Shown here piece after piece: positions 23,423 through 34,162 of a stretch of 64,000 bases of DNA. The notes below the pieces were generated by a model that searched no databases, was not told where the DNA came from, and saw only the letters and a program-made list of their open reading frames with translations. Within the stretch, counting starts at the first letter, position 1; every line of letters begins with the position of its first letter. A program made the position numbers and the translations under genes. Location: the NCBI RefSeq assembly GCF_024166365.1, contig NC_064838.1, forward strand, positions 17,501-81,500. The letters run 5' to 3'. This DNA comes from Elephas maximus indicus. Taxonomy: Eukaryota > Chordata > Mammalia > Proboscidea > Elephantidae.

Positions 23423-24921
23423 TGCAAAATGATACAACCACTTTGGAAAATGATATGACACTTCCTTAGAAAGCTAGAAATAGAAATACCATATGATCCA
23501 GTAATCCCACTCCTAGGAATATATCCTGAGAAATAAGAGTCATCACACGGACGGACATATGCACATGCACGTTTATTGCACCATTGTTCACAACAGCAAA
23601 AAGATGGAAACAACCTAGATGCCCAACTACAGATGAATGGATAAACAAACTGTGGTACATACACACAATGGAGTATTACGCAACAATAAAGAACAACAAT
23701 GAATCTGTGAAGCATCTCATAGCATGGATGAATCTGTAGGACATTATGCTGAGCAAAATGTCAATCACAAAAGGACACATACTGTATGAGACCACTACTG
23801 TAAATACTCATGAAAAGGTTTACATACAAAAAGAAACAATCTTTGATGGTTATGAGGGAGGGGAGGGGTAGGGATGGAAAAACAGTAAATAAACAATATA
23901 TAAATGGTAACTTTTTTTATGGGTTTTAACTCTGGTGAAGGGTAAGACAGTACACGATACTGGGGAAGCTAGCACAACCTGTTTACAAGGCAGGCTCATG
24001 GAAGCTCCATAGACACATCCAAACTCCCTGAGGGACCGAACTGCTGGGTTGAGGGCTGTGGGGACCACGGTCTTGGGGAACACCTAGCTCAATTGGCATA
24101 ACATTGTTTATAAAGAAAATGTTCTACATTCTACTTTGGTGAGTAGCGTCTGGGGTCTTAAAAGCCTGTGAGCAGCCATCTAGAATACTCCACTGGTCTC
24201 ACCCCTTCGGGAGCAAGGAAGAATGAAGAAAACTAAAGATATAAGAGAAAGATTAGTCCAAAGTACTAATGGACCACATCTACCATGGCCTCCACCAGAC
24301 TGAGTCCAGTACAGCTAGATGGTGCCCGGCTACCACCACTGACTGGTCTGACAAGGATCACATTAGAGTGTCCCAGGCAGAGGTGGAGAAAAATGTAGAA
24401 CAAAATTCTAACTCGAAAAGAAAGACCATCAGACTTAGTCCAGTACAACTAGATGTTGCCCGGCTACCACCACTGACTGCTCTGACAAGGATCACATTAG
24501 AGGGTCCCAGGCAGAGCCGAAGAAAAATGTAGAATAAAACTCCAACTCAAAAAGAAAGACGAGATTTGCTGGCCTGACAGAGATTGGAGAAGCCCTAAGA
24601 GTATGCCCCCCCGGAAACCCTTTCAGCTCAGTAATGAGGTCACTCCTGAGGTTCACCCTTCAGACAAGGATTGAACAGGCCCATGGAACAAAACAAGACT
24701 AATGGGGTGCAACAGCCCTGGAGCAGGGACTGGAAGGCAGGAGGGGACAGCAAAGCTGGTAATAGGGAACTCAGGGTTGAGAAGGGAGAGTGTTGACATG
24801 CCGTGGGGTTGTTAACCAATGTCACAGAACAATGTGTGCACTGACTGTTTGATAAGAAACTAGTTTGTTCTGTAAACCTTCATCTAAAGTACAATAATTT
24901 AAAAAAAAACTCAAAAAAAAA
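23423..24921 (+). mobile_element. 5'-truncated L1 inserted in a SINE
   Basis: L1 ORF2 C-terminal region (about 23430-23760) and 3' untranslated region, ending in an A-rich tail. The 19-bp AAAGATTACAGCCTTGGAA occurs exactly at 23404-23422 and 24922-24940, a perfect target-site duplication. The 3' region contains a 134-bp tandem duplication (24298-24431 and 24432-24565) that the L1 at 2850-7520 lacks. Confidence 0.93.
24298..24565 (+). repeat. 134-bp tandem duplication in L1 3' region
   Basis: Two adjacent copies begin GACTGAGTCCAGTACAGC (24298) and GACTTAGTCCAGTACAAC (24432) and both contain GACAAGGATCACATTAGAG. They differ by scattered substitutions. Confidence 0.87.
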
Positions 24922-25017
24922 AAAGATTACAGCCTTGGAAAACATGGAGAAGGTACAGTCTGTATTATAAGGTCATTGTGAGTCTAAATCGACTACATTG
25001 CAATGGGTTTGGTTTTT
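24922..25017 (+). mobile_element. SINE, right half, split by L1
   Basis: Continues the SINE at 23297-23422: AAAGATTACAGCCTTGGAAA and onward to AAATCGACTACATTGCAATG and GGTTTGGTTTTTG. Confidence 0.85.
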
Positions 25018-25024
25018 GTTTAAT

Positions 25025-25625
25025 CCATTCCATTCCTCCTTTTCCCTTTGATACTTTCTCTCCTTTGCTCTCTCCACCCCTCTTCCTTCCCCTCTCCTAC
25101 ACTCCTTTATAAAATTTAACTTTTGAGTAATTATTCATATTATGGTGTTAATGACTAAAAAATTACCTCTCCATCAGGTGAAAATCTTTTTCCTTTCTGT
25201 TTCCTCAGAGCTTTTTGTCCCAGTTTTTTGTAGTAGATGGTAATGGTGATGCAGTCCTCCTTCTCCTCAGCTGTTATGCACCAGACTGCTGATCATTCAC
25301 AAATGTAACTTCTCCCAGTATTTACTCTGATGCACTGAAAGCCAACTCAACTGGAAACCCCTGAGATTGGGACATTCCAAATTACACAGGCAGGATAGAG
25401 GCAGGAGTTAGAAGGGGGAGTCAATGACCGGCTTATTTAGGATGCAAAAAACCAACCTCTTTCCTCAACTCCTTAGAGCCTTTCTTGCTCCAGAACCCGT
25501 CCATGGGATCAGACTGAGGTTCTCCTTCCCATGTTCTCGCCTGGCTTCCCTCACAAGTTGCCTCTGAGAGCATCCATGCACCACACCGTTTACAGAAGAA
25601 CCTCATCTCAGACTCTGCTTTGAGG
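25025..25625. repeat. Duplicated block, copy D2 (right part)
   Basis: Matches D1 at about 11305-11893: the pyrimidine-rich start, TATTCATATTATGGTGTTAA (25132; 11403), TTTTGTAGTAGATGGTAATG (25226; 11502), ACCGGCTTATTT and CTTCCCATGTTC. The homology stops near GACTCTGCTTTG, where D1 goes into the reverse RTE fragment. Confidence 0.87.
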
Positions 25626-26189
25626 AAACCAGATCCAAGATGCTTCTGTTAGAGTACTTGGCAAGCTCTACTTGTGAAGTTCTGTAAATACCTGCTTGAA
25701 TATTTCAGTATATTCACCTATCTATTAAGGCATTTTGCATTTTAACTGGTATTAATAATTACAGCCAAGAAAACTCTACATAGTAAACCTACTCTGTAAC
25801 ACATGGGGTCATCATGGGCCAGGATCTAGTTGATGTCAACTAACCACAGCAACAATAACAATACCTTAAAATAAAGACATGAAACTGTGAAGATTAAAGT
25901 TTTTGTCATTATAGGTCATTCTTTTGTACATCAGAGGCCTTTCTGAAGTCACATTCATGGCTGGGTATACTGCCTTAATCCATTCCCAAGTACCCTAAAA
26001 ATTATGGATCTTTCCTCATTAAAAAAAAAAAACCCAAAGTTTCCCTAAATAAATACGTGAATCAGGAACCTAAAAATGCTAAGTTTACATGGGTCAATAA
26101 TTATTAAGCCTTCAAATAAAATCAAGTCACCTAACCACTTGTTTCTCTCTCCATATGTCTCTGTTTAGTGCCCCTTGAGGGCAAGGACG
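25626..26189. other. Intergenic sequence with a worn SINE tail
   Basis: Near 25757-25862, ATTACAGCCAAGAAAACTCT, CTACTCTGTAACACATGGGG and GATGTCAACTAACCACAGC look like the 3' part of the SINE type at 23297. Nothing else is recognised. Confidence 0.55.
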
Positions 26190-26405
26190 TTTAGCACAGT
26201 AGTTGAGAGTAAAAGTGTGTTCAGAAAACATCGTGAGCTGAGTTCAAATCCCAGCTCTGCCACCAACGGAGTTTGGGTCTTGGGAAATTTGCATAACTTT
26301 GCATGTTTTCGTTTATTCATCTATAAAATGAGGAAAGCAGTAAGATACCAACTGTGAGGATATTTGTGAGCATCAAAGCTGGCCATAGAGTAAGAATTTA
26401 ACATT
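26190..26405 (+). mobile_element. MIR element
   Basis: Contains the MIR pattern: ATTCAAATCCCAGCTCTGCC-like text (GAGTTCAAATCCCAGCTCTG), then TTGGGAAATTTGCATAAC and the core-end TCATCTATAAAATGAGGAAAG. MIRs are old mammal-wide SINEs. Confidence 0.83.
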
Positions 26406-26924
26406 TTCAGCCTGAAATGTTTTAATGCATTTTATAATAGAACATTTTAGATAAAATCAGTCATTACTTTCTAGGGTTTTATGGATCAACTCCTACTAGG
26501 CATCTCCACGTCTAGCCTAGAAATCAGGACAATTAGAAGAATGGATGGAATAAATCACATATTTACCACCAGACTTCAAGAAAGCAGCAATGTGAGCTTT
26601 CACTATAATCAATATTCAAATCAGACACACAAGACCTAAATCACACAAAGCCCTGTCTCTCTTGTAGATATGCAAAGAGGGGAAAGACCCAGAGAGATAC
26701 TGAATATTTCAATAGGGAATATTAATACATTCCTTGTAATTTTCTAATATTCATGGCTTAGATAAGTATGGAAGAATATTGAGAAAAGTCATCCCCTAGT
26801 TCCTAAGTTCCTCAAGGGCAGAGGCTACATCAAATATCAAATAAGATTTTGGAGTCTTTCCCATAGTATCCCATAAAGTCATATTGTAAATGATTGATAA
26901 ATTTTTATTTACATATTTTTTTAA
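26406..26924. other. Unassigned intergenic sequence
   Basis: AT-rich sequence without recognised genes or repeats. Confidence 0.45.
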
Positions 26925-27740
26925 ATTGTGTTTTAGGTGAAAGTTTATAGCTCAAGCTAATTTCTCATACAAAAATTTATACACATACTGTTTTGTGACA
27001 TTAGTTGCAATCCCCAGAATGTGACAGCATGCTCCCCCTTTCCATCCTGGTTTCCATAAGTCCATTTGACCAGTTCCTGTCCCTTCCTGTTTTCTCTCCT
27101 TTCTTTGAACAGGAGCCACTCATTTGATCTCGTGTATCTGATTGAACTAAGAAGCACACTCCTCATATGTATTATTTTTTTGTTTTATAGGCCTGTCTAA
27201 TCTTTGGCTTCAGGAATGGTTTTAGCTGTGGTTTAACATAGCATTCGGGGGCCATAGTTTCGGGCATTCCTCCACTCTCTGTCAAACCATTAAGTCTGGT
27301 CTTTTTATTTGAATTTGAGTTCAGCTCCACACTTTTCTCCCACTCTGTCGGAGACTCTCTGTTGTGTTCTCTGTCAGGGCTGTCATTGGTTGTAGCCACG
27401 CACCACCTAGTTCTGGTCTCAGGCTGGTGGAGTCTCCGGTTTATGTGGTCCTTGGTCTATTGGACTAATGTTTTCCTTGTGGCTTTGGTTTTCTTCATTC
27501 TCCTTTGCTCCAAGTGAATGGGACCAATTGATGCATCTTAGATGGCCACTTAAAAGTTTCTAAGACCCCAGATGCAATTCATCAAAATGTGATGCAGAAC
27601 ATTTTCTTAATAAACTTTGTTATGCCAATTGATTTAGATGTTCCCCAAAACTATGGTCCTCAGGCCCCAGCCCCAGCTACTCTGTCCCTCAAAGTGTTTG
27701 GATGTGTCCAGGAAACTTCTTAGCTTTGGCTTTGGTCCAA
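26925..27740 (-). mobile_element. L1 3' end, reverse orientation
   Basis: Starts with the reversed tail (TTTTAGGTGAAAGTTTATAG) and runs through the reverse complement of the L1 3' region seen at 23900-24900 (for example TAAGACCCCAGATGCAATTC against GGGGTCTTAAAAGC). 5' truncated; no intact coding part. Confidence 0.88.
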
Positions 27741-28085
27741 TAGTGCTGACTTCCCCTGGACTGATAAATTCTTGATGGACTAAGCCAAAGTAAATCTGCA
27801 TACCAGTAGAAGTTATGTTTCAAGCAAATAATAATAAGATATGACAAAGCAGAAGCAAACCCTTGGCAAGGAAACATGAAAGACAAGGCCAATTGTGCAG
27901 CAGGGAGGACAACATGAACCACAAGTAACCACAAGAACAAAGGTTCTTCCCACCTCAAAGACTTGCTCATTTTACATAATTACAATTTACCATATTATTA
28001 CTTTTGTTTACAAAATACTGTACATATGGATGGTACCTTACAAATTCTTGAAGGAGTCTGACATAAGAAAGAGATAACGTAGGTC
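27741..28085. other. Unassigned intergenic sequence
   Basis: No gene or clear repeat recognised between an L1 end and an AfroSINE. Confidence 0.4.
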
Positions 28086-28250
28086 TGTGCCCTGGTTGCC
28101 GAGTGGTTAAGAGCTTGGCTGCTAAGCAAAAGGTCTGTAGTTCAAATCCACTAGCTGCTCCTTGGAAACCCTATGGGGCAGTTCTGCTGTGCTCTATAAT
28201 ATCACCATGAGTTTTGGAACTGACTGGACAGCGATTTTTTTTTTTTTTTT
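28086..28250 (+). mobile_element. AfroSINE
   Basis: GTGCCCTGGTTGCCGAGTGG head, CAGTTCTGCTGTGCTC body, tail GGAACTGACTGGACAGCG and a poly(T) run. Confidence 0.9.
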
Positions 28251-28329
28251 GGTGACCTCCTAAGAGGGCAAAACAACCCGTGAAGAAAACAGTTAAAACA
28301 CTTGGGAGAGTGAGGCAGTTGGCATGCAG

Positions 28330-28338
28330 TTTGGCGCC
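28330..28338. promoter_or_regulatory. E2F-like motif upstream of the CpG island
   Basis: TTTGGCGCC matches the E2F core. It lies about 1.2 kb before the proposed first exon, outside the CpG-rich part. A single motif at that distance is weak evidence of function. Confidence 0.2.
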
Positions 28339-29523
28339 AGGCAAGCCAGAGAATGGGCTTTAATTCCAAAGGTCAATGGGAGGTTAAATCACCTGGGCCC
28401 AATTTCAATAAGACACATCTCTTTGGGCAAGTTTCTTATTCCAGGACTTCCTGAAACATACCAGCTGTGGGGGAAAAAAAAAACTATAAAAATATAGTAA
28501 TCATGATTTTAATTTTTTTGCTGTCCTCAAGCCCTCACTTAGAGGTAAAAAGTAACTTCTTGAATGGATAATGCCAAGTTCTTCACAGGTATGAAAAACA
28601 CTGAAGATTGAATGGCTCTACGTTGCTTAGGAATAGCGGGACCAAGACTCCTAAAACACGAGTTTGCTCACTTCATATCAACAATTGTCAGAGTTTGCAT
28701 ATTTTCCAATCATTTATGTCTAATGTAAAAAAAAAAATTTTTTTTTTTTAGTTGTCAAGCTAAGAATGTTTTTAAAAATGTTTTAGTGGGTAATCCACAA
28801 AAACCAAACTTGTTCCGTTGAGTCAACTGCAACTCCAGACGGCCTGACTTCCTTATCTTTGCGAGGATAACGGTACATTCTGCGCCTCAGCGTCATCAGT
28901 ACGGACCCGAAGGAGCTTAAGTGGACGGTGAAACACAAGGAAAAAGCATAAAAAATCCGATTCCTCCTTCAGTTATGTGGGCACCTCTGGTAAGGGATGG
29001 CCACGACATGGCAGAAACCAAGGAAGCACAAGGATGTCTATCGTTCAGACTTGTCCTGCTGCACGGAAAATCGCTCGCAGAGCACAACACCCCGGCCCCA
29101 CCTTCCCAGAACCCGCGCGGACGGCCGAGCGCAGCCACAACTGGCCGCCGAGGTCTGTTTTCGGGCGCCAAGGCAGTTTCGGAACCTTTGTAGGCGAGGC
29201 CACGCCCGGGAGAGGAGGGCAGACGGTGACCCGAGCGCAGGGAGGAGACACCGACTCGGCTGAATCCAGAGCTCCATAAACGGGCCCCGAAGCAGATGGA
29301 GGAGAGAAGGCGCGCGGGCGGCCCGAGCCGGTGGCGCAGACACAACAGCGAGCGGACGGGTGCGAGGCGCCCGGGCGCCGCAAGGCGGCGCCGGCGGGAC
29401 GGGAAGGGCGTAGGCGGCGCGCGCCCTCTGAGGCGGCCCAGCCTCAGGCGCGCCCCAGCTCTCGCGAGAGCGCGACTTCCTGAAAGCGAGGTTCGAGCGG
29501 TGGCCCCGGCGCTGGCGGGCGCG

Positions 29524-29529
29524 TTTGAA
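29524..29529 (+). promoter_or_regulatory. NCAPG2: CHR-like element (TTTGAA)
   Basis: TTTGAA preceded by TGGCGGGCGCG resembles a CDE/CHR pair, the arrangement through which DREAM and MuvB complexes time G2/M genes. The spacing between TGGCGG and TTTGAA is five bases here against four in the classic CDC25C promoter. The site lies 40 bases before the proposed exon 1 donor. Fits a mitotic gene, but it is a six-base match and unproven. Confidence 0.4.
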
Positions 29530-29569
29530 TTTGGTCGGAGAGCGGGAATCGGCTGGTCCCGGCGACGAG
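29530..29569 (+). other. NCAPG2: NCAPG2 exon 1 (non-coding), 3' border only
   Basis: A strong donor GACGAG|GTGAGC sits at 29570 in the CpG island. The next exon (31528) contains the start codon after 42 bases of untranslated sequence, so an upstream non-coding exon is expected. The transcription start cannot be read from sequence; 29530 is a guess based on the CHR position. Confidence 0.5.
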
Positions 29570-31527
29570 GTGAGCCTGGCGGTGCTGGCCGGGGCCTGGC
29601 TCGCAGCAGGGGGCTCGGGAGCAGCAGGGGCCAGGCAGACACCCCGCGCCGCGAGCCACGCGGGGCTGGGGTCTCGACGGCGACACTTGGCCGCCGTCTG
29701 GGCCGATCTGAGGAGAGCCGCGCTGCTGGAGAGCCTCCCTGAGACGGGACGCCGACCCCGAGGGGACGCTCGGGCGTTGCCTCCGCCCGGGGCCGACGCC
29801 CTTTGTTTTTCTCTCCGCCTTGAGGAGAATTCCCCGAGCGCCCGAACCCAGGGGACCTGGCCCTCGGCGTGCCTCTTCTCTCTTGACGGGAGGGGACGAA
29901 GGACTCACATCGGCGGGCGACGCGGCGACAGAGGTTTGAACTCTTTAGTATTTATCTCAATTCAGCCAATATTGGTGCATTTGCTGTGTGAAAAGCGGCG
30001 TGCTGTCGGAATGGATAACTGGCCGAGTGAGATGGTCCTTGGCGTTGGAAGGTATTCTGGCTGGCAGGGGGACGTCTTGTGTACAAACAGTATATGGAGC
30101 ATAAAGCGTTGCCGTTTTCAGACAGTCAGTGCACATTAAGTTAAAAAAATTAAATTAGTAACCACTAAAGGAGTTATAATCTCTGGTGTAGGAAAAAAAT
30201 AGGGAGTATATATAAAATTTGGTAGTAGGTTAATATTGTATATGTGCAAGACTAAACAAAGGGGTGCACTTGGAAATAGAGACAACCAGCATTACGAAAA
30301 AGCAGAGGGTTCATATGCTTGCAGTTTAAGATGTATGATTTCTTTGTACTTGATTGCACTTTATTGTTTATTTTAAAAAATTGTACATAATAAAGTCGTC
30401 ATGCTTGTTGCTAACCACCCACCTGCCTCCTCCCCATTTTCTTGGCCAGTAGGAAGTTATATTTCTTAGCTCAGCCATTTGAATTGAGGAGTGAGGTGGC
30501 TAGACTTCACTGCTACTTACTGGGGAGTCATTGAACTGAGGTTATTTTCTGCTTTTGTTTGTTTAATTTAGAAATTAAGGTCTGGGATTATATGTTTAAG
30601 AAGTCTCCCTAGCCTAGTAAATATTGCTATCTGTACCAGTAATTTTCCATATCGCTCTGTTCATAATGATGCAGGAGGTTTTAATTTTTATATATTTATT
30701 TCAAAGCAACTGTGTTCCATGATTTTGCTATTCATCTTTGGGTTGATGTTTTTCAAAAAGGGCATTGATGTCACTAGCACCAGGCAGTGTGAATGTAGAC
30801 TAGGATGGCTTGATTGGGAGAAACACGCCAGGAAAGTGAAATGAACACAATCACCTGTGTTCTCGCTACGCCACATGTGTGGGAGGAGGGTGCTTGAGTT
30901 GGGCATCCTGCAGCACAATCTGACAAGCTCCCAGGTGACACCAGTGCTGCTCTTCCAATCATGTTTTGAATAACAGGGAGGAATGATGCTATGTAAAGGG
31001 AGTCTTCAGAGTTTGGCAGCTGGGTTCTTAGGGGCCTGTTCTCTTGCTGAGCTAACTCAAATCTGCCTGAGCACCAAAAAGGAGGAGAAAGTGAGCCTAC
31101 ACGAGCCATTTGGATTTCTCTGCCCTTAGTTGGAAACTTCACTAATAATTGATAACAACATAATATTGTGTTGATCATATTCTCAGTGGATCCCTGGTGG
31201 TGCAGTGATTAAGAGCTCACCTGCTGACCAAAAGGCTGGCAGTTTGCATCCATCAGCCACTCTTTGGAAACCCTGTGGGGCAGTTCTGCTCTGTCCTATA
31301 GGGTCACAATGAGTCGAAATTGACTAGATGGCAATGGGTTAATATCCTCCGTAAAAAATAATGTAGCTTACAACTTTTCTACGTCAGAATATTTTTAGAA
31401 GCTGTTTACTGTAGATGGTGCAGAAATTTTCTTACAGTTTTTGGTTGTTAATGCCAAATTAAACTTTGTAGGAAAAGATATGTTTATTTATAAATGCAGT
31501 TTATGGTCTGGTTGTGTTTTCCACTAG
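29570..31527 (+). other. NCAPG2: NCAPG2 intron 1
   Basis: Runs from GTGAGC to TTTTCCACTAG. Its first part is still CpG-rich; the rest is ordinary. It contains an AfroSINE at 31188-31341. Nothing else is recognised. Confidence 0.6.
31188..31341 (+). mobile_element. AfroSINE in NCAPG2 intron 1
   Basis: GGATCCCTGGTGGTGCAGTG head through AAATTGACTAGATGGCAATG. Confidence 0.92.
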
Positions 31528-31569
31528 GGTTACAAAATAAATGACATGTGAAAACCAGTTTCATCTGCC

Positions 31570-31647
31570 ATGGAAAAACGTGAGACATTTGTACAAGCAG
31601 TGTCTAAGGAGTTCGTTGAAGACTTTTTGCAATTTGTTCACCTTCAT
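31570..31647 (+). CDS. NCAPG2: NCAPG2 exon 2, start codon and residues 1-26
   Basis: This is the first coding exon of condensin II non-SMC subunit G2, which works with SMC2, SMC4, NCAPH2 and NCAPD3 in the nucleus to shape mitotic chromosomes. The exon begins at 31528 after TTTTCCACTAG and ends before GTAAGT at 31648. The start codon at 31570 has a good context (GCCATGG) and is the first in the exon. It encodes 26 residues beginning MEKRETFVQAVSKE, which matches the N-terminus of mammalian NCAPG2 as I know it. The exon ends in phase 0. Identification rests on this match and on all downstream exons. Confidence 0.95.
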
Positions 31648-31712
31648 GTAAGTTTTATGTTTTAGCTTTATTGTGATATTGACTGTGAATATGAAATAAT
31701 TTTTGAAAATAG

Positions 31713-31908
31713 TTGTTGTTGTTAGGTACTGTGGAGTTGGTTTTTGACTCATAGTGACCCCATGTGACAGAGTAGAACCGCCCATAGGGTTTTCTATGGG
31801 GGCAGATCACCAGGTCTTTCTCCCATTGAAGCAGTTGGGTAGGTTCAAACCCCTACCTTTCAGTTAGCAGCCGAGCACTTAACCAGTACACCATCATATT
31901 AGAGCCCC
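31713..31908 (-). mobile_element. AfroSINE, long subtype, reverse orientation
   Basis: Begins GTTGTTAGGTACTGTGG, has the extra middle AGATCACCAGGTCTTTCTC typical of the longer subtype, and ends with the reversed head near TTAACCAGTACACCATC. The same subtype recurs at 59564 and 59786. Confidence 0.87.
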
Positions 31909-32089
31909 AAATACATTGTAGTCATAATTTATGTGAATCGTAGGGACCAATGCCTTTTATATAAAAAAGAACAAAACAAAAAACTCTTTATAATCTAATA
32001 GACCTGCTGATGGGCAACCACTGACAAATTTTGTTTTCTGCTTTCTTTTAAGTGAGAAATTGTAAGGATGCTAAGTGATTTAATGCAAT

Positions 32090-33240
32090 GTGATTTTATT
32101 TACTTAACAAATATTTATTGATTTCTTGCTTTGTGCCATTTATCGTGAGGAAGATTGATGCTTTTTTGCTTCTAGGTTACCTTCACAGGGTTGTGCTGGA
32201 TTCAGGTTAGTAAATAAGCAATTATAAATGCTGTGCAATAAACACCAAGATGGAAGAAGGTACACAGGGGTAATAGGAGCGGCAAATCCTATCATAGAAT
32301 GGTTTCCATCCAGTGAAATGATATAAAAGCTAAGATGTAAAAGAGGAAGATAAATAGAAGTTAGACAGTCGGAGGAAAGTAGAGAAGGATTGTTGTAGTC
32401 AAAGGGGATAACTCTAAAGGCTAGATAAAACAACTTGTGTTTGAAGAACTTGAAGAAGTTCGGTAGGGCTAGAGTGTAGAAATGCATGGTGAGGAAGGCC
32501 AAGAGATATGACTGGGTGAAGGAGCTAGATTATATCAGGCTTTCTTTACCATTTAAAGGTGTTTAGACCTTGTCCTAAGAGGAATGAAGGTGGCATCAAA
32601 TAACTTTAAGCAGGGAGTAACCCTTATGTGAGAGAGGAAGAGAACAAAACAGAGGGAGAGAAAAATAGACAAAAGGGTGATGAAGGGAGAAAAATTTGAT
32701 TTCCATTTTAGCAATATCTCTCTGACCGGATATGAAGAATAGAGTGAAGGAGTTCAAAACAAGAGGCAAGGAGAATAATTAAGAGTCTATGTTGTTAATA
32801 ATGATGGTATAGGAAGTAGAAATTGGAACATGTAGATGCATTAGAGAACTTCTAAGTGGTGGAATGATAGCACTCGTTCATTGATTGAATGTGGGGGAAG
32901 GGAGAGAAAGGGTCAAGGAAGATCCTTAGGTTTCTGACTTGGCAGTGCAATACTGAACGTAGAAAGAGGGTCAGGTTGGAAGGAGAAGATGAGTTCAAGT
33001 TTGGATGTGTTAAATGACTGCTGGTGGGCCATCCAAGCAGAGATGATCAGTAGGCAAATGGATACGGTTGTTTCAAAGTGAGGAAAGGAAAGAAATCTGG
33101 GCTGGAGATAGAAATTCAGGTCATCAGTAGTGTACAGGTAGAAATTAAAGTCATGGAAATGTGTGGGGTTGTTGATGTGGTATATGAAGTATTAAAAAGG
33201 GCCTAGGACAGAACTCTAAGGAACCCCAACATTTGAGGCA
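32090..33240 (+). mobile_element. Old mammal-wide repeat, family not assigned
   Basis: Text such as TTAACAAATATTTATTGATT, GCAGGGAGTAACCCTTATG, TTTGGATGTGTTAAATGACT and AGAACTCTAAGGAACCCCAA follows the order of a well-known ancient interspersed repeat that I cannot name with certainty. A second fragment of the same start lies at 34990-35260. Gaps and substitutions are many. Confidence 0.5.
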
Positions 33241-33357
33241 CTGGCTCTAAAATATTTTTACCTTTGGGGCACAAGACCCCCCCCCCCCAAGCCCATCTAC
33301 CTCACTTGTTCATGCAATGAAAACTGAATTAGCGATATAAAAAAAAAAAAAAGTAGA

Positions 33358-33521
33358 GAAAAACCAAACCCATTGCCATCAAGTTGATTCCAACTCATAG
33401 CAACCCTGCAGGCCAGAGTAGAACTGCCCTATAGAGTTTCCAAGGAGCTCCTGGTGGATTCGAACTGCTGACCTTTTGGTTAGCACCCATAACTCTTAAA
33501 CACTACGCCACCAGAGTTTCC
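33358..33521 (-). mobile_element. AfroSINE, reverse orientation
   Basis: AAAACCAAACCCATTGCCATC through TAGAGTTTCCAAGGAG and the reversed head ACTACGCCACCAGAGTTTCC. Confidence 0.93.
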
Positions 33522-34162
33522 AGCACAAATTCATAGGCATTACATCACCAAAGCAGTGTGTATAAGAGCAAATTATTTAGATGTTATAAATGTCTTCTGT
33601 GTCAGAAGTATAAATGTCTCATATTAGAACTGTAACACATATGTTTTAAAGTCTTAAAGACTGTTCTTGCAAACCATATGCTATAAATTTAACGAAAATC
33701 AGTAACAAGCAAAATTGATGATGATTGCGCTAACTTAGTATTAATATGAAAGGCAAGAATCGCAACATTTAGGTAGCACAGTCAGTTCCAGGTAACGCTG
33801 GTATTATACTGATGACAGTATCCTTCCAAGGGCCTTAATTCAAAAGTGCCTCTCCTTGGCAATAGATATCTTTGTGGGAGAGTTAGTTTTCATACTAATA
33901 AGGTGTTTGTTTTAGTTTATAAATAACAAGTCTTATTAACATTTAATAATTCAACTTAGTACCAAAAGTCACCATATAGCCCTAAGTTAAACATAAAAAT
34001 GAAAATATATTCACTTGGCTATATTGCGTTGAACTATATGAAATGCCATTTTGTAAGTCAGAACGGTTGAATAATGGCAGTTTCACATAGTTCAATCAGA
34101 TGAGAACTAAAGAAGAGACTTTTAAGTTAATTTGAGATCTGTTAGGTGGACCTCGCCAAATA

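Larger units (their letters stand above)
28860..29930 (+). promoter_or_regulatory. NCAPG2: CpG island, putative NCAPG2 promoter
   Basis: GC and CpG content rises sharply in this kilobase (densest at about 29080-29800, with many GGCGC, GCGCG and CCGCC strings) while the surroundings are AT-rich. No TATA box is apparent. The island lies directly before the first coding exon of NCAPG2 and contains a strong splice donor at 29570. Open frames on both strands of the island follow from GC-rich composition; none looks like a known protein. Confidence 0.85.

Noticed and set aside
28330-28338. Strong claim for an E2F-regulated upstream promoter
   Set aside because: One motif 1.2 kb from the likely start, outside the CpG island; kept only as a low-confidence site.
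28917-29642. 241-codon minus-strand frame and several overlapping frames in the CpG island
   Set aside because: GC-rich sequence has few stops. Frames overlap on both strands and the residues (Arg, Pro, Ala, Gly) reflect composition; no known protein is recognisable.
29525-30139. 204-codon plus-strand frame across the proposed exon 1 donor
   Set aside because: It runs through a strong splice donor into intron 1 and has no recognisable domain. NCAPG2 coding starts in the next exon.
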